Below, in pieces: positions 10,635 to 21,380 of a stretch of 64,000 nt of DNA. This DNA is from Zanthoxylum bungeanum (taxonomy: Eukaryota; Streptophyta; Magnoliopsida; Sapindales; Rutaceae): positions 35,371 to 99,370 of the forward strand of contig SKCR01021399.1 of assembly GCA_019454045.1 (NCBI GenBank). Reading direction: 5' to 3'. A program made the position numbers and the translations under genes. Position 1 is the first letter of the stretch; each line of letters starts with the position of its first letter. The notes under the pieces are model-generated. The model was not told where the DNA came from, did no database searches, and worked only from the letters and a program-made list of their open reading frames with translations.

Positions 10635-13442
10635 TGTTGGACAATTATGACCCATAGCATCACTATTTGTACAAACCATGATGTTGTTGTACAAATTAAC
10701 TATGTGACAAAGGAAATTGCTCTTTTATCATTTGTAATTAGATTACCAAGATATATAAATGATAAAATGTCCTTATGATTAGTTCCGGATTGAGATGATA
10801 TGAGACAATATCAATCCACAAAGGTTTAATCATTAAATATCCCTAGTCGTAGTATTATTGAGATAGGACATCGATAATGCGGAATAGACTAGTATTACAC
10901 TTGTGCGCGTTGTAGGAGCATAACAACATAGTTCTCATATATTTGGGTATAGGATACTCATGCAAGTGTAATAGGAGGTTGTGTTTACCGATGGTTAGGG
11001 GTGGGCGCTGTTTGGTTTGGTTCGGTTTTTGCTAAGAACCGAACCAAACCATATTTTACGGTTCAAATTTTTTACCTTTCAAACCAAACCATTAAATAAC
11101 GGTTTGGTTCGGATTGAAAATTTTTTAAACCAGCGGTTTACGGATTGGTTCGGTTCAGTTTACGGATTATTATATTTAAAACAAATTTTCATCCACTTAA
11201 GTGAGGACAAAAAAAACTATTATATCCAACAAATGGTATGAAGTGCTAGGGTGTAAATTGTGACTCCATGGAACACATGCACTCCATAAAGGATTGAAAA
11301 ATGAGGCACAATTGATTCTTGTATTTTTTAAAAATTACCTCGAATAATAATGTTACCATCATTCTAATTAAGAAAAAAATCAAACATCTTACTTTCAAGA
11401 ATATGATACTACCATAAAACAAAAAATTAAGAATAAAAGTATTAACAAATAAATTGAAGAATAAAAGTATTAACAAATAAATATATTAACAAAAAATTAA
11501 GAATAAAAATATAACTAACTAATAAAAAGAAAACATATAATAAAATTAAAAGAAAAATACAAATTTTTTTATAAAAGTATATAATTTTTTAAATTATAAC
11601 GGTTCGGTTCGGTTTAACAGGTGCGGTTCGGATTAGTTCCTGAACCGAACCGTAAACCGTTTGGGGTGGGCCAATCCGAACCGCAAATCGAACCGTTAGA
11701 AAAAAAATCGTAGTTCGGTCCGGTTTGATTCGGTTCGCGGTTTGGTTCGATTTGGTCGGTTTTTTTGCCCACCCCTACCGATGGTACGAAAACCGCTTCT
11801 CTCTGGATAGACCCTTCGGAATTCCATTGGTAGTATGACTATGTGTCTATGGAAGTCCGAATCAGGGTAGGTGTATTTGGTCTTAACCTGATACTTGCAC
11901 CGCTAATACTTGGGACAATCAATATATTTTGGTTTTGGTCGTCCAAGGCTTTAACAGGTTCTGTGTACGCCTCTTCTGGGTATATTGAGAATCGTAGTGT
12001 ATTGGGTGTGATGTCAAGATGGAAGTATCACTCCAGTCATAGTGGAGATGATGATCACGTATGATGCGGAACTGGTGCTCTTTTATGCTGCAGCTATGAG
12101 GATATTGTGACTATGTCATGTTTATCCGATTATAGAGACTAGTTACCAGAGATCCGATATGTGCTTCGTACGGGGCATACACAATTCCAGCCCCAGGTCT
12201 TGCACGTGACATCCGATGCTGGATCAAAATACGCAATACTACGTATACTACGCCTGATAAAGATTACATATTCCTTTAAGAATATTTCTGGAGATTGGGT
12301 AGGCACGGTGTTTTGCTAGAAGCCAACCATGTCTTGTAAATCGATAAAAGCGTAGTACTAGGTACGTACGTGTTCGAATAGTCCGACGACCGGATTTACT
12401 GCCAACATATCCGGGGATCTCATGGGTCGCTTCCCGAAGATTCACCGATGACGTATGACTCGCACATTATTAATCTGGGATTAATTGATAAAGAGAGAAA
12501 ATTAATTCGGGATTAATTACGGAGATATTTTATCCGGGATAAAATATTATTTAAAGAGAGAGAACGATTAATTTGAAATTAATCGATAAAATAATATATT
12601 CGATATATTATACGAAATTGGATTTCGACGCGGAATTAAAATTAGATTTTAATTCGGGCAAACGAGTTAATTTAGAATTAATTCGCTAGCGACGTGAATA
12701 GTAATTTTGCTAGGCATAATTATTTAATTGAATTTGATTTAATTACGTCGCAACGGAAAATTCGTTAATTCGGAATTAGCGAACCCGAGCCTGGGAGTGT
12801 TTGCGGGCCCACTCGCATTTCGAATTTAAGTGCGGCCCACAAGTCACATCAAGCGTCACATCTTTAGTCATTCAAGTGATGGATGTCTTGTCACATTGAG
12901 TGATGTGATGTCAGTCACTATTCATGAGTGATGTAGGTGGTTGAAAGGCTTTACTGCCTTGTACTTTTTGACTTTGGTTTTTGGTATTAGTTTTTGGAAA
13001 ACCAAATACACAAAAACCCATCTCATCTTCCTCACTTCTCTCCTCTCCCTCACATTCGGCCAAGGGCCAAAAACTCTCTCTTCCATTTCCTTCAATGCCG
13101 TGAGCTTCACCAAGGGGAAATAGAAATTTTGTGGCAAAATTTCAAGAGTGCTAGCACACATTAGGAGTCATCCAAAGGTGATAGGGAAACAAACCCTTGA
13201 GCATGAAATCATCATTCAAAGCTTGGAGCTTGGAGACCATCCATGGAGGGCTTGACCGAAAATCAAAGGAGCAAAAATTGGAGCTTTGCCGTGAGCACCT
13301 TGGAGGAAAAACTTGAAGAATTTTTGTTGTTCCTCGCATCGCAAAATCCGATCAATGTAAGTATGATTCCGCGATACTTCTTGGTGTATTCACACATGAT
13401 TTCTATACTTAATGATCTTGGGACTAACCTAGAAACCCAACA
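10635..13442 (+). repeat. Copia I 3' LTR (with nested hAT MITE)
   Basis: It starts TGTTGGAC and ends CCCAACA, the expected short inverted termini. The hAT MITE at 10996-11777 and its extra 8-bp duplication interrupt it; without them the LTR is about 2.0 kb. The inverted-repeat chain is present again at 12467-12785, with a few changes in spacers and stems relative to the 5' copy. Confidence 0.88.
10996..11777. mobile_element. hAT-type MITE, 782 bp, in Copia I 3' LTR
   Basis: Terminal inverted repeats TAGGGGTGGGC / GCCCACCCCTA are flanked by a perfect 8-bp target duplication CCGATGGT (10988-10995 and 11778-11785). The subterminal regions are packed with GGTTTGGTTCGG-type repeats in opposite orientation at the two ends, the usual arrangement of transposase-binding sites in hAT elements. 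The core is AT-rich without a credible coding region. Confidence 0.93.
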
Positions 13443-14590
13443 GATCAACTACAGATCTCTCTAGTCGATCTGCCCTACTGCCCAGATTGTCCCATTTTCA
13501 TGCCCACATTTTTCCTTTTCTTTTTTTTCTTTTCCCGCCTCTTTTGAACTAGCCTGCACTTCTAGCATCCTGACAACTGCTACCTGATGATCCTCGGACA
13601 TCACACCTAGTATCCATGACCTACCTTCATTTACCTCTGTACTATCATCATTATATTGACCCACTTGTTTCCTTTCTACCGGTTCCCCCTCCTCCATTAC
13701 TGTTGCAGCCTTTGCGTCCTTGCCACATGATCCACGTCCTCCTTCTTGCACCATGGAGTCATTCTCAGTACCACTATCTACCCCCACTTGATTTTTAAAC
13801 ATACCCATTACATCCTTACTTTGGTGTCTACTGGACCGAAGTTTTTCAACCAATGAAGTAGCCATTATCCATCCTCCAAAGCTAAATTGTTCCCTTGGTT
13901 GTCCTTTGTACATCTCGCATTCCCTAAACTGGTGACCAACTCACCCACAACAGAAATAGAAATCCGGCAGCCTCGATATTGGAGTGGCATTATGACATCT
14001 TCCCCGTCCTCTCTTCTCAGTAGTAGAAGCTTTTTCGGAGGCTTTGAGATATCAATGGAAACTAGTACTTTAGCATATTTACTCAGACCTTCTCATTGCT
14101 CATCAGTCCATACTTCCTCCACCGTTCTATTTTCCTTCCCAACTTAGTGATAATATTTCTATCCATACACATGATAGGCATATTATGGATTTGTACCCAA
14201 AAAGATGTGTGGGTGAAGATCTGCTCATTTATATTCCCTATTCCAGTTGGTTCGACCAACACCATTAATACCCTATCAAAATGCCATGGTCCCCCCCTCA
14301 GAACTTTTCTCTTGTCAGCCTCTGAAGCAAACTTGAACAGGAACACATTGGCCTCCAAACTCTCTATTCGAAAGTCTCTCTAGGTATTCCATACATTGGA
14401 CATAGCTGCCTTTAACCCCTCTCTGTTAATGTTTCTAGCGAGAAAAATTTTCCCAACAAGGCACCCTGCTACTATCTTTTCCCCTGTCTCCCTCATTTTA
14501 AACACGAAAATCACTTTGTTCTCTTCTTATTCTTGTAAAGATATTTGCTTACATTTTCTTATGAGTTCCTCTATGTCTATCTTAAAAAAA
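13443..14590 (-). pseudogene. L1-type LINE ORF1 (DUF4283 plus CCHC knuckle), degenerate
   Basis: Minus-strand reading gives the gag-like ORF1 of the LINE whose ORF2 lies at 1-3249. The DUF4283 region is at about 14083-14400 (FLFKFASEADKRKVLRGGPW, then a FWVQIHNMP segment). A zinc-knuckle remnant follows near 13920-13960 (CCGWVGHQFREC), and then a hydrophilic Lys/Glu-rich tail open from 13913 to 13461. At least two stops and a frame change separate the blocks. It is the 5' half of the interrupted LINE: same strand, correct order, and it abuts the right end of Copia I. The start of ORF2 is on neither side of Copia I, so some LINE sequence has been lost at the junction. Confidence 0.85.
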
Positions 14591-14895
14591 AAAAAACAAA
14601 AAAGAAGACAAAAAACTGGGAAGGCAGACACTTTCCCCTATTACTAAACTGCATAAACAAAGAACCACCAGACACTTATGCAAAAGTGACTAGAATCGAG
14701 CCAGTAGAAGCTCGAGACAAAACTTCCATATCAGAGCCTTTTTCAACGAAAAAGAAACTCTCAGGAAGACGTGTAAAATTTGAAATTTTATTAGATTTTG
14801 AGCGTTAATATTGAGTAAAATTTTGAGGTTCCAACTAACCGACTGTATCTTTATCTGAATGTATACTCAAAATCCTTATTAGTTAGTTAAAAAAA
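14591..14895. other. LINE 5' flank, no gene seen
   Basis: An A-rich tract at about 14583-14612 is followed by AT-rich sequence up to the terminal repeat of the next element. I see no supported coding region; the LINE 5' end probably lies here. Confidence 0.4.
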
Positions 14896-16852
14896 GGGAT
14901 TTAATAAAATTAGCCAAAAAAAAAAACGTTGTCATTTATCAAAATGAACCATAACGTTTGAGTTTTCAAAAAAAATAGCTATATATTTTCGAAGTGGACT
15001 TCATAGAATCCACATTCTCTAAAGTCCACACCGAACTTCTTCTTTTTTATTTGAAACTTCGGAAATTCGAAATTTTTACTTTGGAAATACGAAGTAACTT
15101 CGGATCTCCGAAGTTTCAAAAATATATAAGGCCGAGGTCTTCGAAGAGAATATAACACGACAAAAAATATCTGAATTATCCATCAAACTTAGGAAATCCG
15201 AACTTGTTTACGAACTTATGACTGATGTTGTTCCTTATTACTGCCCAAACAATGAGGCGTTCGCTCGATACCAAAATGTATGGATTGTAGGCCATATTAT
15301 TAGGGAATATACAGTTGATATATAACATATTACAAGATATGAACATATCGATCTACTGCGCGAGATGAGATAAGATAGCATTTATACTTTAGATGTCCCA
15401 ATGTAAGCTCGATTATGTCGGATGTTCATCAGTAACATTGATCCAGAAACGATTCAGCAACACCATTTTCAGTTTTTCTGCTTGGTTGTTCTATAGGAGG
15501 TTGGATATTACATCGGACTTGATATATGAGGTATTGGGATGTCCGGTTATGGAGGATATATAGTTTGGGCCCCATGATGACTGGCGGTATAAAGCATGTG
15601 TTGATCAGAGAGTTGCAATGGGTATGGTACTGGGACCAAGGCTTACGATGAGTGAGCGTGCCTCGTATTATAATGGTTGATTGCACGCTTTGAGGCAGAG
15701 ACACATCAAACTAGACATTCAGCTTATATAGGATATCATTCAGTTGATCATTATGTCGTTTATCGGTCACCAAGATGATGTCAATATTTTATACATCGTC
15801 TTGCTGGACAGCATACTACAAGTCATTTTTTTATTGTACATATTAATTTATTTTTATATTTTGTATTATAAACAAATCCTACAAATATATTTTCCTTTGT
15901 AGGGTCGTATGGTGGACATAAGATCTATTATTATAAGGCATTGGTTTCAAGTTCATGCCCGTAGTAGGTTGGGCATTCCCACAGTATGGTCATTACCCAG
16001 CTCATATATGACATGTAGTATGCAATCCAACAAGACGATATATAAAATGATGACCTCATCCTAGTGACCGATACGGGGCACGATGTGGTTTCCTTTGAGC
16101 ATCCGGCTATTATTAACTAGAGATTCATGCATCGGAGGAGCCTCTATTGTACAGACCCAAGCAATGTTTTCATGACAGGTATTGAAAAATGATATATATA
16201 TATAATATTTCATGATAAAATTTGATAGTGATTCGATTATTTAATTCTTTTTATTTATCTGTTTGGTAGGTCATCGTGCTACGCAAAACCAGCCGTCACA
16301 AGATGATCTTGTTGATGATAATCCTCCAATAGGCTGAAGGATCAATAGAAAGTAATGGAGCGGTCATTACATGAGGCGTTATAACTTCTGTGGAGAATGT
16401 CAGCTGAGAGAGATATTAGACCTGATAATGTATTGGGTGACATTGATTTTGATGATATGTAGTTTTTTATATATATTATATTATTTTTATTTTGATATAT
16501 AGTTAACTGTTTTTTATATATATTATTATTTTTACATATAACTCACAAAAGAAAAGCAGCAAAAAAAGAAGAAAGAAAGTAAAATTAGTACAAAAATAAA
16601 TCATAAATAAATTCAATATATATATATATATATTATTTTAAAAAATATATTATTTAATAATACTTCGGATATCCGAATTAAAAACTTCGGATCTCTGAAG
16701 TTTCAAATAAAAAAAGAATTTTGGTGTGGACTTCGGAGAATGTGAATTTTCTGAAGTCTATTTCGGAGAATGTGATTATTCTTACAAAATTTAAATTTTG
16801 TGACTCATTTTGACAAATAACAAAAAAATTTTGACTGCTTTTTTAAATTCCC
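14896..16852. mobile_element. Long-TIR DNA transposon, Mutator-like, about 1.96 kb
   Basis: The first ~200 bp and the reverse complement of the last ~190 bp match imperfectly. The left end starts GGGATTTAATAAAATTAGCC and the right end, reversed, GGGAATTTAAAAAAGCAGTC. Both continue through TTTATCAAAATGA / TTTGTCAAAATGA and CACATTCTC..GTCCACACC to TTTATTTGAAACTTC, and both inner parts carry CTTCGGAT..CCGAAG repeats. Long terminal repeats and this size fit Mutator-like elements. A clean 9-bp target duplication was not found, so the superfamily is an inference. The core at 15180-16460 is described separately. Confidence 0.65.
15180..16460 (+). pseudogene. Unrecognised broken coding core of the long-TIR element
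   Basis: Plus-strand translation switching frames gives protein-like segments. One is around 15515-15680 (EVLGCPVMEDI, GPHDDWRYKACVDQRVAMGM, then PRLTMSERASYYNG). Another is at about 15905-16040 (DIRSIIIRHWFQVHARSRLGIPTVWSLPSSYM). A third is at about 16050-16170 (VTDTGHDVVSFEHPAIIN, FMHRRSLYCTDPSNVFMT). Stops at several points show it is not functional, and two stretches look like intron remnants. The base composition is less AT-rich than the flanks. I do not recognise the family and could not match it to a MURA transposase or a plant mobile domain. It may be a degraded accessory or captured gene of the element. Confidence 0.4.
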
Positions 16853-16918
16853 AACAACAAAATCATTTGATTTTTAATAACTTACCTTTGTCGAGGAAAA
16901 GTACATTGTTCTCGAAAA

Positions 16919-17107
16919 CTATGGGTGACAAAATGAATTGACGAATCGAATCAAAATGTGATGAATTTATATTCATTTCGTTTATTAAACAAATCTTAAT
17001 ATCATGATTCGTATTCGATTAAACTAATCGAATACGAATATTCGTTTATTTATGATATTATTTAATAACATAAAGTACTATAATTTATTTACATTAATCA
17101 TTCATAA

Positions 17108-17140
<33 letters not shown>

Positions 17141-17441
17141 ATTTCATATGTAATTAATATATTTACTAAAAATAGCTCAACAAACATTGATAATATTATT
17201 TTTTCTATGGTAATTAGTCATAATTTCTCGAATCTTAATTAAAAAATAATAATAAGTAGTAAAAAAAATAATAAAACGAATCATAAACGAATCAATGAGT
17301 TTAAATTCGTATTTGATTCTTTTAATAAACGAATCGAATTGACTCATTTATTAAATAAATCTATTTTTTCAAACCCGTATTCAATATAAAACAAATCGAA
17401 TCGAACGAATAAACGAATCACAACTCAAATTACCACCCCCA
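16919..17441. mobile_element. Probable hAT-type MITE rich in AATCGAATC repeats
   Basis: The ends resemble each other in inverted orientation: TATGGGTGACAAAATGAATTG on the left, and TGGGGGTGGTAATTTGAGTTG when the right end is reversed. Both are followed by clusters of GAATCGAATC/ATTCGTTTATT repeats in opposite orientation. The inside is AT-rich with a TA run at 17107-17146. No matching 8-bp target duplication was found, so the limits are approximate. Confidence 0.45.
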
Positions 17442-18471
17442 AACGATTTCATTAGACCGCATATTAATTGTTTATTATTCCTCCGGTTTTTGTTGTGACA
17501 AAAGATGTCTTTAGTGTACAACATTAGCCTGTGAATTGCACAAAAAAATAAAAATAAATGAATGAATTAATCTCCAAAATACTCGAATGTAAAACTAAAT
17601 GACTGATTTCAATTTTATCGATCACTATAAAATTATTGCTACATAAAAAAGGTTTTTTTTTTTTAATCGACTTAATATAATTATTATCTATTTTCTCACT
17701 CTCTATCTTGACTCTATCTAATCCCTTTTCCTTTTTTCCTTTTTTCTTTTTTTAAAAAAAATTTCCCATTAAAAACATAAAATTTGTTGTAAATTTTTAA
17801 TTCGTTCAGAATTTATTAATTTTATTACAAAAGAATGAAAAGAACTTTGAAGGGTAACAAAATCTCCAACAAGTTTATTCTTTTTTTGCAAATCAGTTTG
17901 CAGAAACATGATCTCAAAATTTTGGTGATTTAAAAATTGTACAGGTAAATAATGATAAATAATAAAATCCCCACTCAATATTTATTGAATTTACATAATA
18001 TTAAAATTTGTTTTGATTTTATGAGATAATTAAAAACTTTGCGTTCTTTTATTTATTTATTTTTGTGGCTATATATATGTGCGTATGAAATTAGAAAGTC
18101 AGCGACAGATGCTCATTTATTTAAAGTTTTTAATAAAATAAAATTTTAAAAAAGATTTTTGTTTAAATTTGAAATTAAAAAATATTTATCACAATTTTTT
18201 TTCCCAAACGCATAGAACTGGTGGGTTTGGGTCAAAAAATAATAATATAAATAAAATTAGGATTCAAGTTTAAAAATATAAGTTAAAAAGTTTAGACCAA
18301 TATTTGAATCCGGATGTTTTAAAAATATACATATATTATCCGGATACAAAAACATATTCAAATCCATAAAATCAAATACGGATTTGAATACGGATTTCCT
18401 CATCCCTTGTGATTAGTGAGGTGCAATGTTGTGAAAATTGCACCCGATCGGCCGATTCGATCGACCGAATC
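17442..18471. other. AT-rich stretch without a gene
   Basis: No supported coding region. There are homopolymer T and A runs near 17650 and 17745. At about 18310-18400 a set of ATCCGGAT/GGATTTGAATACGGATTT motifs repeats in both orientations, probably the remnant of another small transposon that I could not delimit. Confidence 0.45.
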
Positions 18472-18476
18472 GGAAC

Positions 18477-18973
18477 TGTTGGAAATTATTAAGAGTTGTT
18501 AAATAACAATAATTAGTAATAATCTTGAAAATTATTAAGTTGTTGGAAATTATTAAGTAACAACAAGAGTTGTTAATTAAATAATTAAGTAACAACAAGA
18601 GTTGTTAAATAACAACAATTAGTAAAATGTTAAATGAGGAACATATGGTACACCCATGATGGTAACATTTTTTGGAAGGGTTAGAGAAAGTCATTATGCA
18701 TCTGAATACATGTGATTACATAGTAATCAATGCATATGATGTAATAGTAACTTGTTTTCCCTCCTATAAATAAGAGCATTTGCTTCTTGAGTTAAGCAAT
18801 CAATTAAGTTTGATTAAGTGCATTTCTACAAGAAGAAATGTATGCAATTGTGTTGTGATTAACTTAGGTTTATTTCAATTAGTTTGTAAGTAAATCTGGG
18901 ACTAGTAATACATATTTGGTTAGATCCTAAGAGGACAAATATGTAAATATATTAGGGATTATGTTTCCTAACA
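18477..18973 (+). repeat. Copia II 5' LTR
   Basis: It opens with tandem copies of a TTGGAAATTATTAAG..GTTGTTAAATAACAA unit whose arrangement differs from the 3' LTR. The rest aligns closely with 33590-33940. A TATA-like TATAAATA lies at 18765-18772. Confidence 0.93.
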
Positions 18974-18974
18974 T

Positions 18975-18988
18975 TGATATCAGAGCTT
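18975..18988 (+). promoter_or_regulatory. Primer binding site of Copia II
   Basis: TGATATCAGAGCTT differs by one base from the initiator-Met primer site TGGTATCAGAGC and abuts the 5' LTR. Confidence 0.8.
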
Positions 18989-20262
18989 AAATGCATGTAT
19001 TCTAGTTAGATTACACAAAAATTGCATGAACATGCATGAAAAATATTGAAAATGCTTATGGTTTTTGTTTTTACAAAATGATTTTCTTTCAACTTTGGGC
19101 TGTAATAACTCTCTATAGAAAATTGATAATCGCATGTTCAAATATGTTTTCAAAACTACGACGTGAGATCTTCAATTTGGTATATCATTTGCTTAATTTG
19201 GATTAAAATTGAGAAAGATGTGGACCCTAGAAGTTGGCTAGACGAATCTATTTTTTCCCAGAAAAACACTCCCAGAAGATCCGTACTACATGTCATCCGG
19301 TATTTATAAAATCAGACGACAATTCGTCCGATTTTTGTACGACAAGTCGTGCGTTTAGAGGTTAAAGGGACAACATGTCGTCCATTAGCAGTCAATCGAC
19401 AAGTCGGTTGCCCCTATAAATGATAACCGACATGTCATACAGTCACTGAACACGCGGACGACATGTCGTCTACGCGTGTGACTTGACCGAGCCTGGCCGG
19501 CGCATGCGAGCACGTGAGGGCGAGTGAGAGCCCTCGGCCGGCGCGTGGAGGCGCGTGTAGGCGCGTGAGATACTCCTTGTGGCGCGTGGATATTTGTGTC
19601 GGCCAGTGTGGGTCATGTCTGTATCGGTTTGCTTCGGTAATTCCGATCCGTCATGATTAAATGTCTAATCCTTTTTGCAAAATGTTCTAATCGGCCATGA
19701 TAAATTTGTTTTATCATATAAAATTTGTGTTTAAAATAAATATCTTTGGCGATGATTCAAAAAGTTACAAAAATGATTATGACATCCACATACAGAGAAA
19801 TGATATCAGACATATTGTTGAAAATGGATAAATATCGAATTAGTGAAAGCGATGATATGATTGCGCATATCATATTATTATTGTAAAATATTAATGTTTT
19901 TTCATGTTATTTCTGTGTGTAATTATTTGTTATTTCACGGCATGTAAATATTGTATTTATATGTATGGATGTTCTATGTTGAATTTAATTTATGTAATTA
20001 AATCAATGAGTGTCATGTACATTAATTGTCACATGATTAAAATATTCTAAAAATTTATGTAATTTTTAAAAAATGAATTTACATGATTGATTATGTTGAT
20101 AATATTTTTACATTGGGTGATTGAATGATGATTGGACACATAGTGGCCTTTTGACTATAACCCCATTGAAAAATTTTATTAAACATAATTCCTTTCATGA
20201 TAAAATAAGACAAAAGTATTAACAATTGTGCATGAATGTCTGTAGAAACTTTGTGTTTTTTA
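18989..20262 (+). other. Copia II leader, noncoding
   Basis: A 1.3-kb leader between the primer site and the gag start. A more GC-rich middle part (19260-19640) carries several copies of a CGACATGTCGT-like motif (for example CAACATGTCGTCC, CGACATGTCATAC, CGACATGTCGTCTAC). These are short palindromic sequences spaced irregularly. No gene is seen. Confidence 0.5.
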
Positions 20263-21373
20263 ATGGCTTCCGCAACAAAGAACATTATCGCTGAACTCAA
20301 CAAGGGTGAGAAACTGAATGGAGATAATTATGAAATTTGGAGCATGAAAATCCAATATGTGCTAGAAGAATAAGAGGTTCTTGAAACCCTGAAAATGAGC
20401 ATGGATGAACCTGAACATGGCACTACGGCCCAACACAGGTGAGACCGATAGGCTTATGAGGCCTGGAAGAAAAAGAATTTCATTGCTCACATTACGTTGC
20501 TAAGCATTATGGATAATGACCTAATGAAAGAGTTCAGGAAATATGACATGGATAAGGGCATGTGGTCCACACTAGCTGAAAAGTTTGGTAGTACATCAAT
20601 AACCAAACTCAGGTCACTGACAATCAAGTTTGACACATACAAGAAACACTCTGAGTTTACTATGTCAAAACACTTGAGGCAAATGTCAAACATGATTACT
20701 GAACTGGCAAATGCTGAACATATTCTTACAGATGAATAGAAAGTCCAAGCGGTTATTCGTTATCTTCCAAATAGCTGGAAGCATATGAAGATGCATTTGA
20801 CCCACAATGAGAGCATCAAAACCTTTGATGATGCTAAACGTCACCTTGAATTAGAAAGCGACCGACTCGCGGCCGCTAAGTCAAATACTGAAGTGTATAT
20901 GACAGAAACTAGCAAACCTGGGGGTTTCAAGAAGAAAAGAAAATTTCATGGTGGTGGGTTCCAGTTCGGAAAAGAACAAAATTCTCTCAAGCCAGAAAAG
21001 AAACAGAAAACTAATCAATATGGGAAAAGAAAACATCCTACCAAAAAGAAAAACATGGCAAAGGTTAAATGTTTAACTGTGGTAAGAAATGTCATTTTGC
21101 TCGTGACCGCACTGAGCCTAAAAAGGTGAATACCTTTCATGCATATTTAAATGAAATATGTGTTTCAAGTTCAATCTTTCTAACTGAATCTAATCATTTG
21201 TGGATTGTAGACTCAGGAGCCACATACCATGTAGCGAAGGATAGAGATGCCTTCGTGGAATTTCGATGAATTTCACATGGGGTGAAGTGGATATATGTTG
21301 GCAACAACTCACTGGTTGAAGTCAAAGGAATAGGTACATGCAAGTTAGTCATGCATGGTGGAAAAACTTTACT
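20263..21373 (+). pseudogene. Copia II gag and protease, stop-interrupted
   Basis: The start ATG at 20263 opens MASATKNIIAELNKGEKLNG, the usual N-terminus of this plant Copia Gag. The long frame then gives the Gag core (KFGSTSITKLRSLTIKFDTY, LRQMSNMI), a basic region and a degenerate zinc knuckle near 21071 (CGKKCHFARDRTEP, with the final Cys lost). The protease motif WIVDSGATYH is at 21200-21230. Stops occur near 20371, 20441, 20450 and 20737 (before KVQAVIRYLP), and the frame stops again at 21267. The protein is broken off at 21373 by the nested Gypsy element and resumes at 26883. Confidence 0.85.
21291..21373 (+). repeat. 83-bp flanking duplication, left copy
   Basis: This stretch of Copia II protease-region sequence (ATATATGTTGG to AAAACTTTACT) is identical to 26800-26882 on the other side of the nested Gypsy derivative. 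Seven extra bases, CACTGGT (21374-21380), separate it from the LTR. Confidence 0.9.
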
Positions 21374-21380
21374 CACTGGT

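Larger units (their letters stand above)
3250..13442 (+). mobile_element. Copia I LTR retrotransposon, old, 5' LTR truncated
   Basis: Two long direct repeats (3251-4780 and 11914-13442) end in CCCAACA. An initiator-Met primer site (TGGTATCTTGAGCC) directly follows the left copy. A polypurine run (AAGTGGGAGAT) ends at 10634, where the complete 3' LTR begins with TGTTGG. Allowing for the nested hAT, the full LTR is about 2.0 kb, so the left LTR lacks roughly its first 490 bp. Coding remnants between the LTRs run in Copia order: zinc knuckle, integrase, RT, RNase H. The element sits inside a LINE. No target duplication can be seen because the left edge is deleted; GATCA follows the right end. 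Confidence 0.88.

Noticed and set aside
18310..18476. ATCCGGAT-rich stretch as another complete MITE interrupted by Copia II
   Set aside because: Only one plausible end was visible, and no matching end or target duplication was found on the other side of Copia II.
18975..18988. tRNA-like sequences at the LTR edges
   Set aside because: These are retrotransposon primer binding sites of 10-20 bp, not tRNA genes. No cloverleaf is present.
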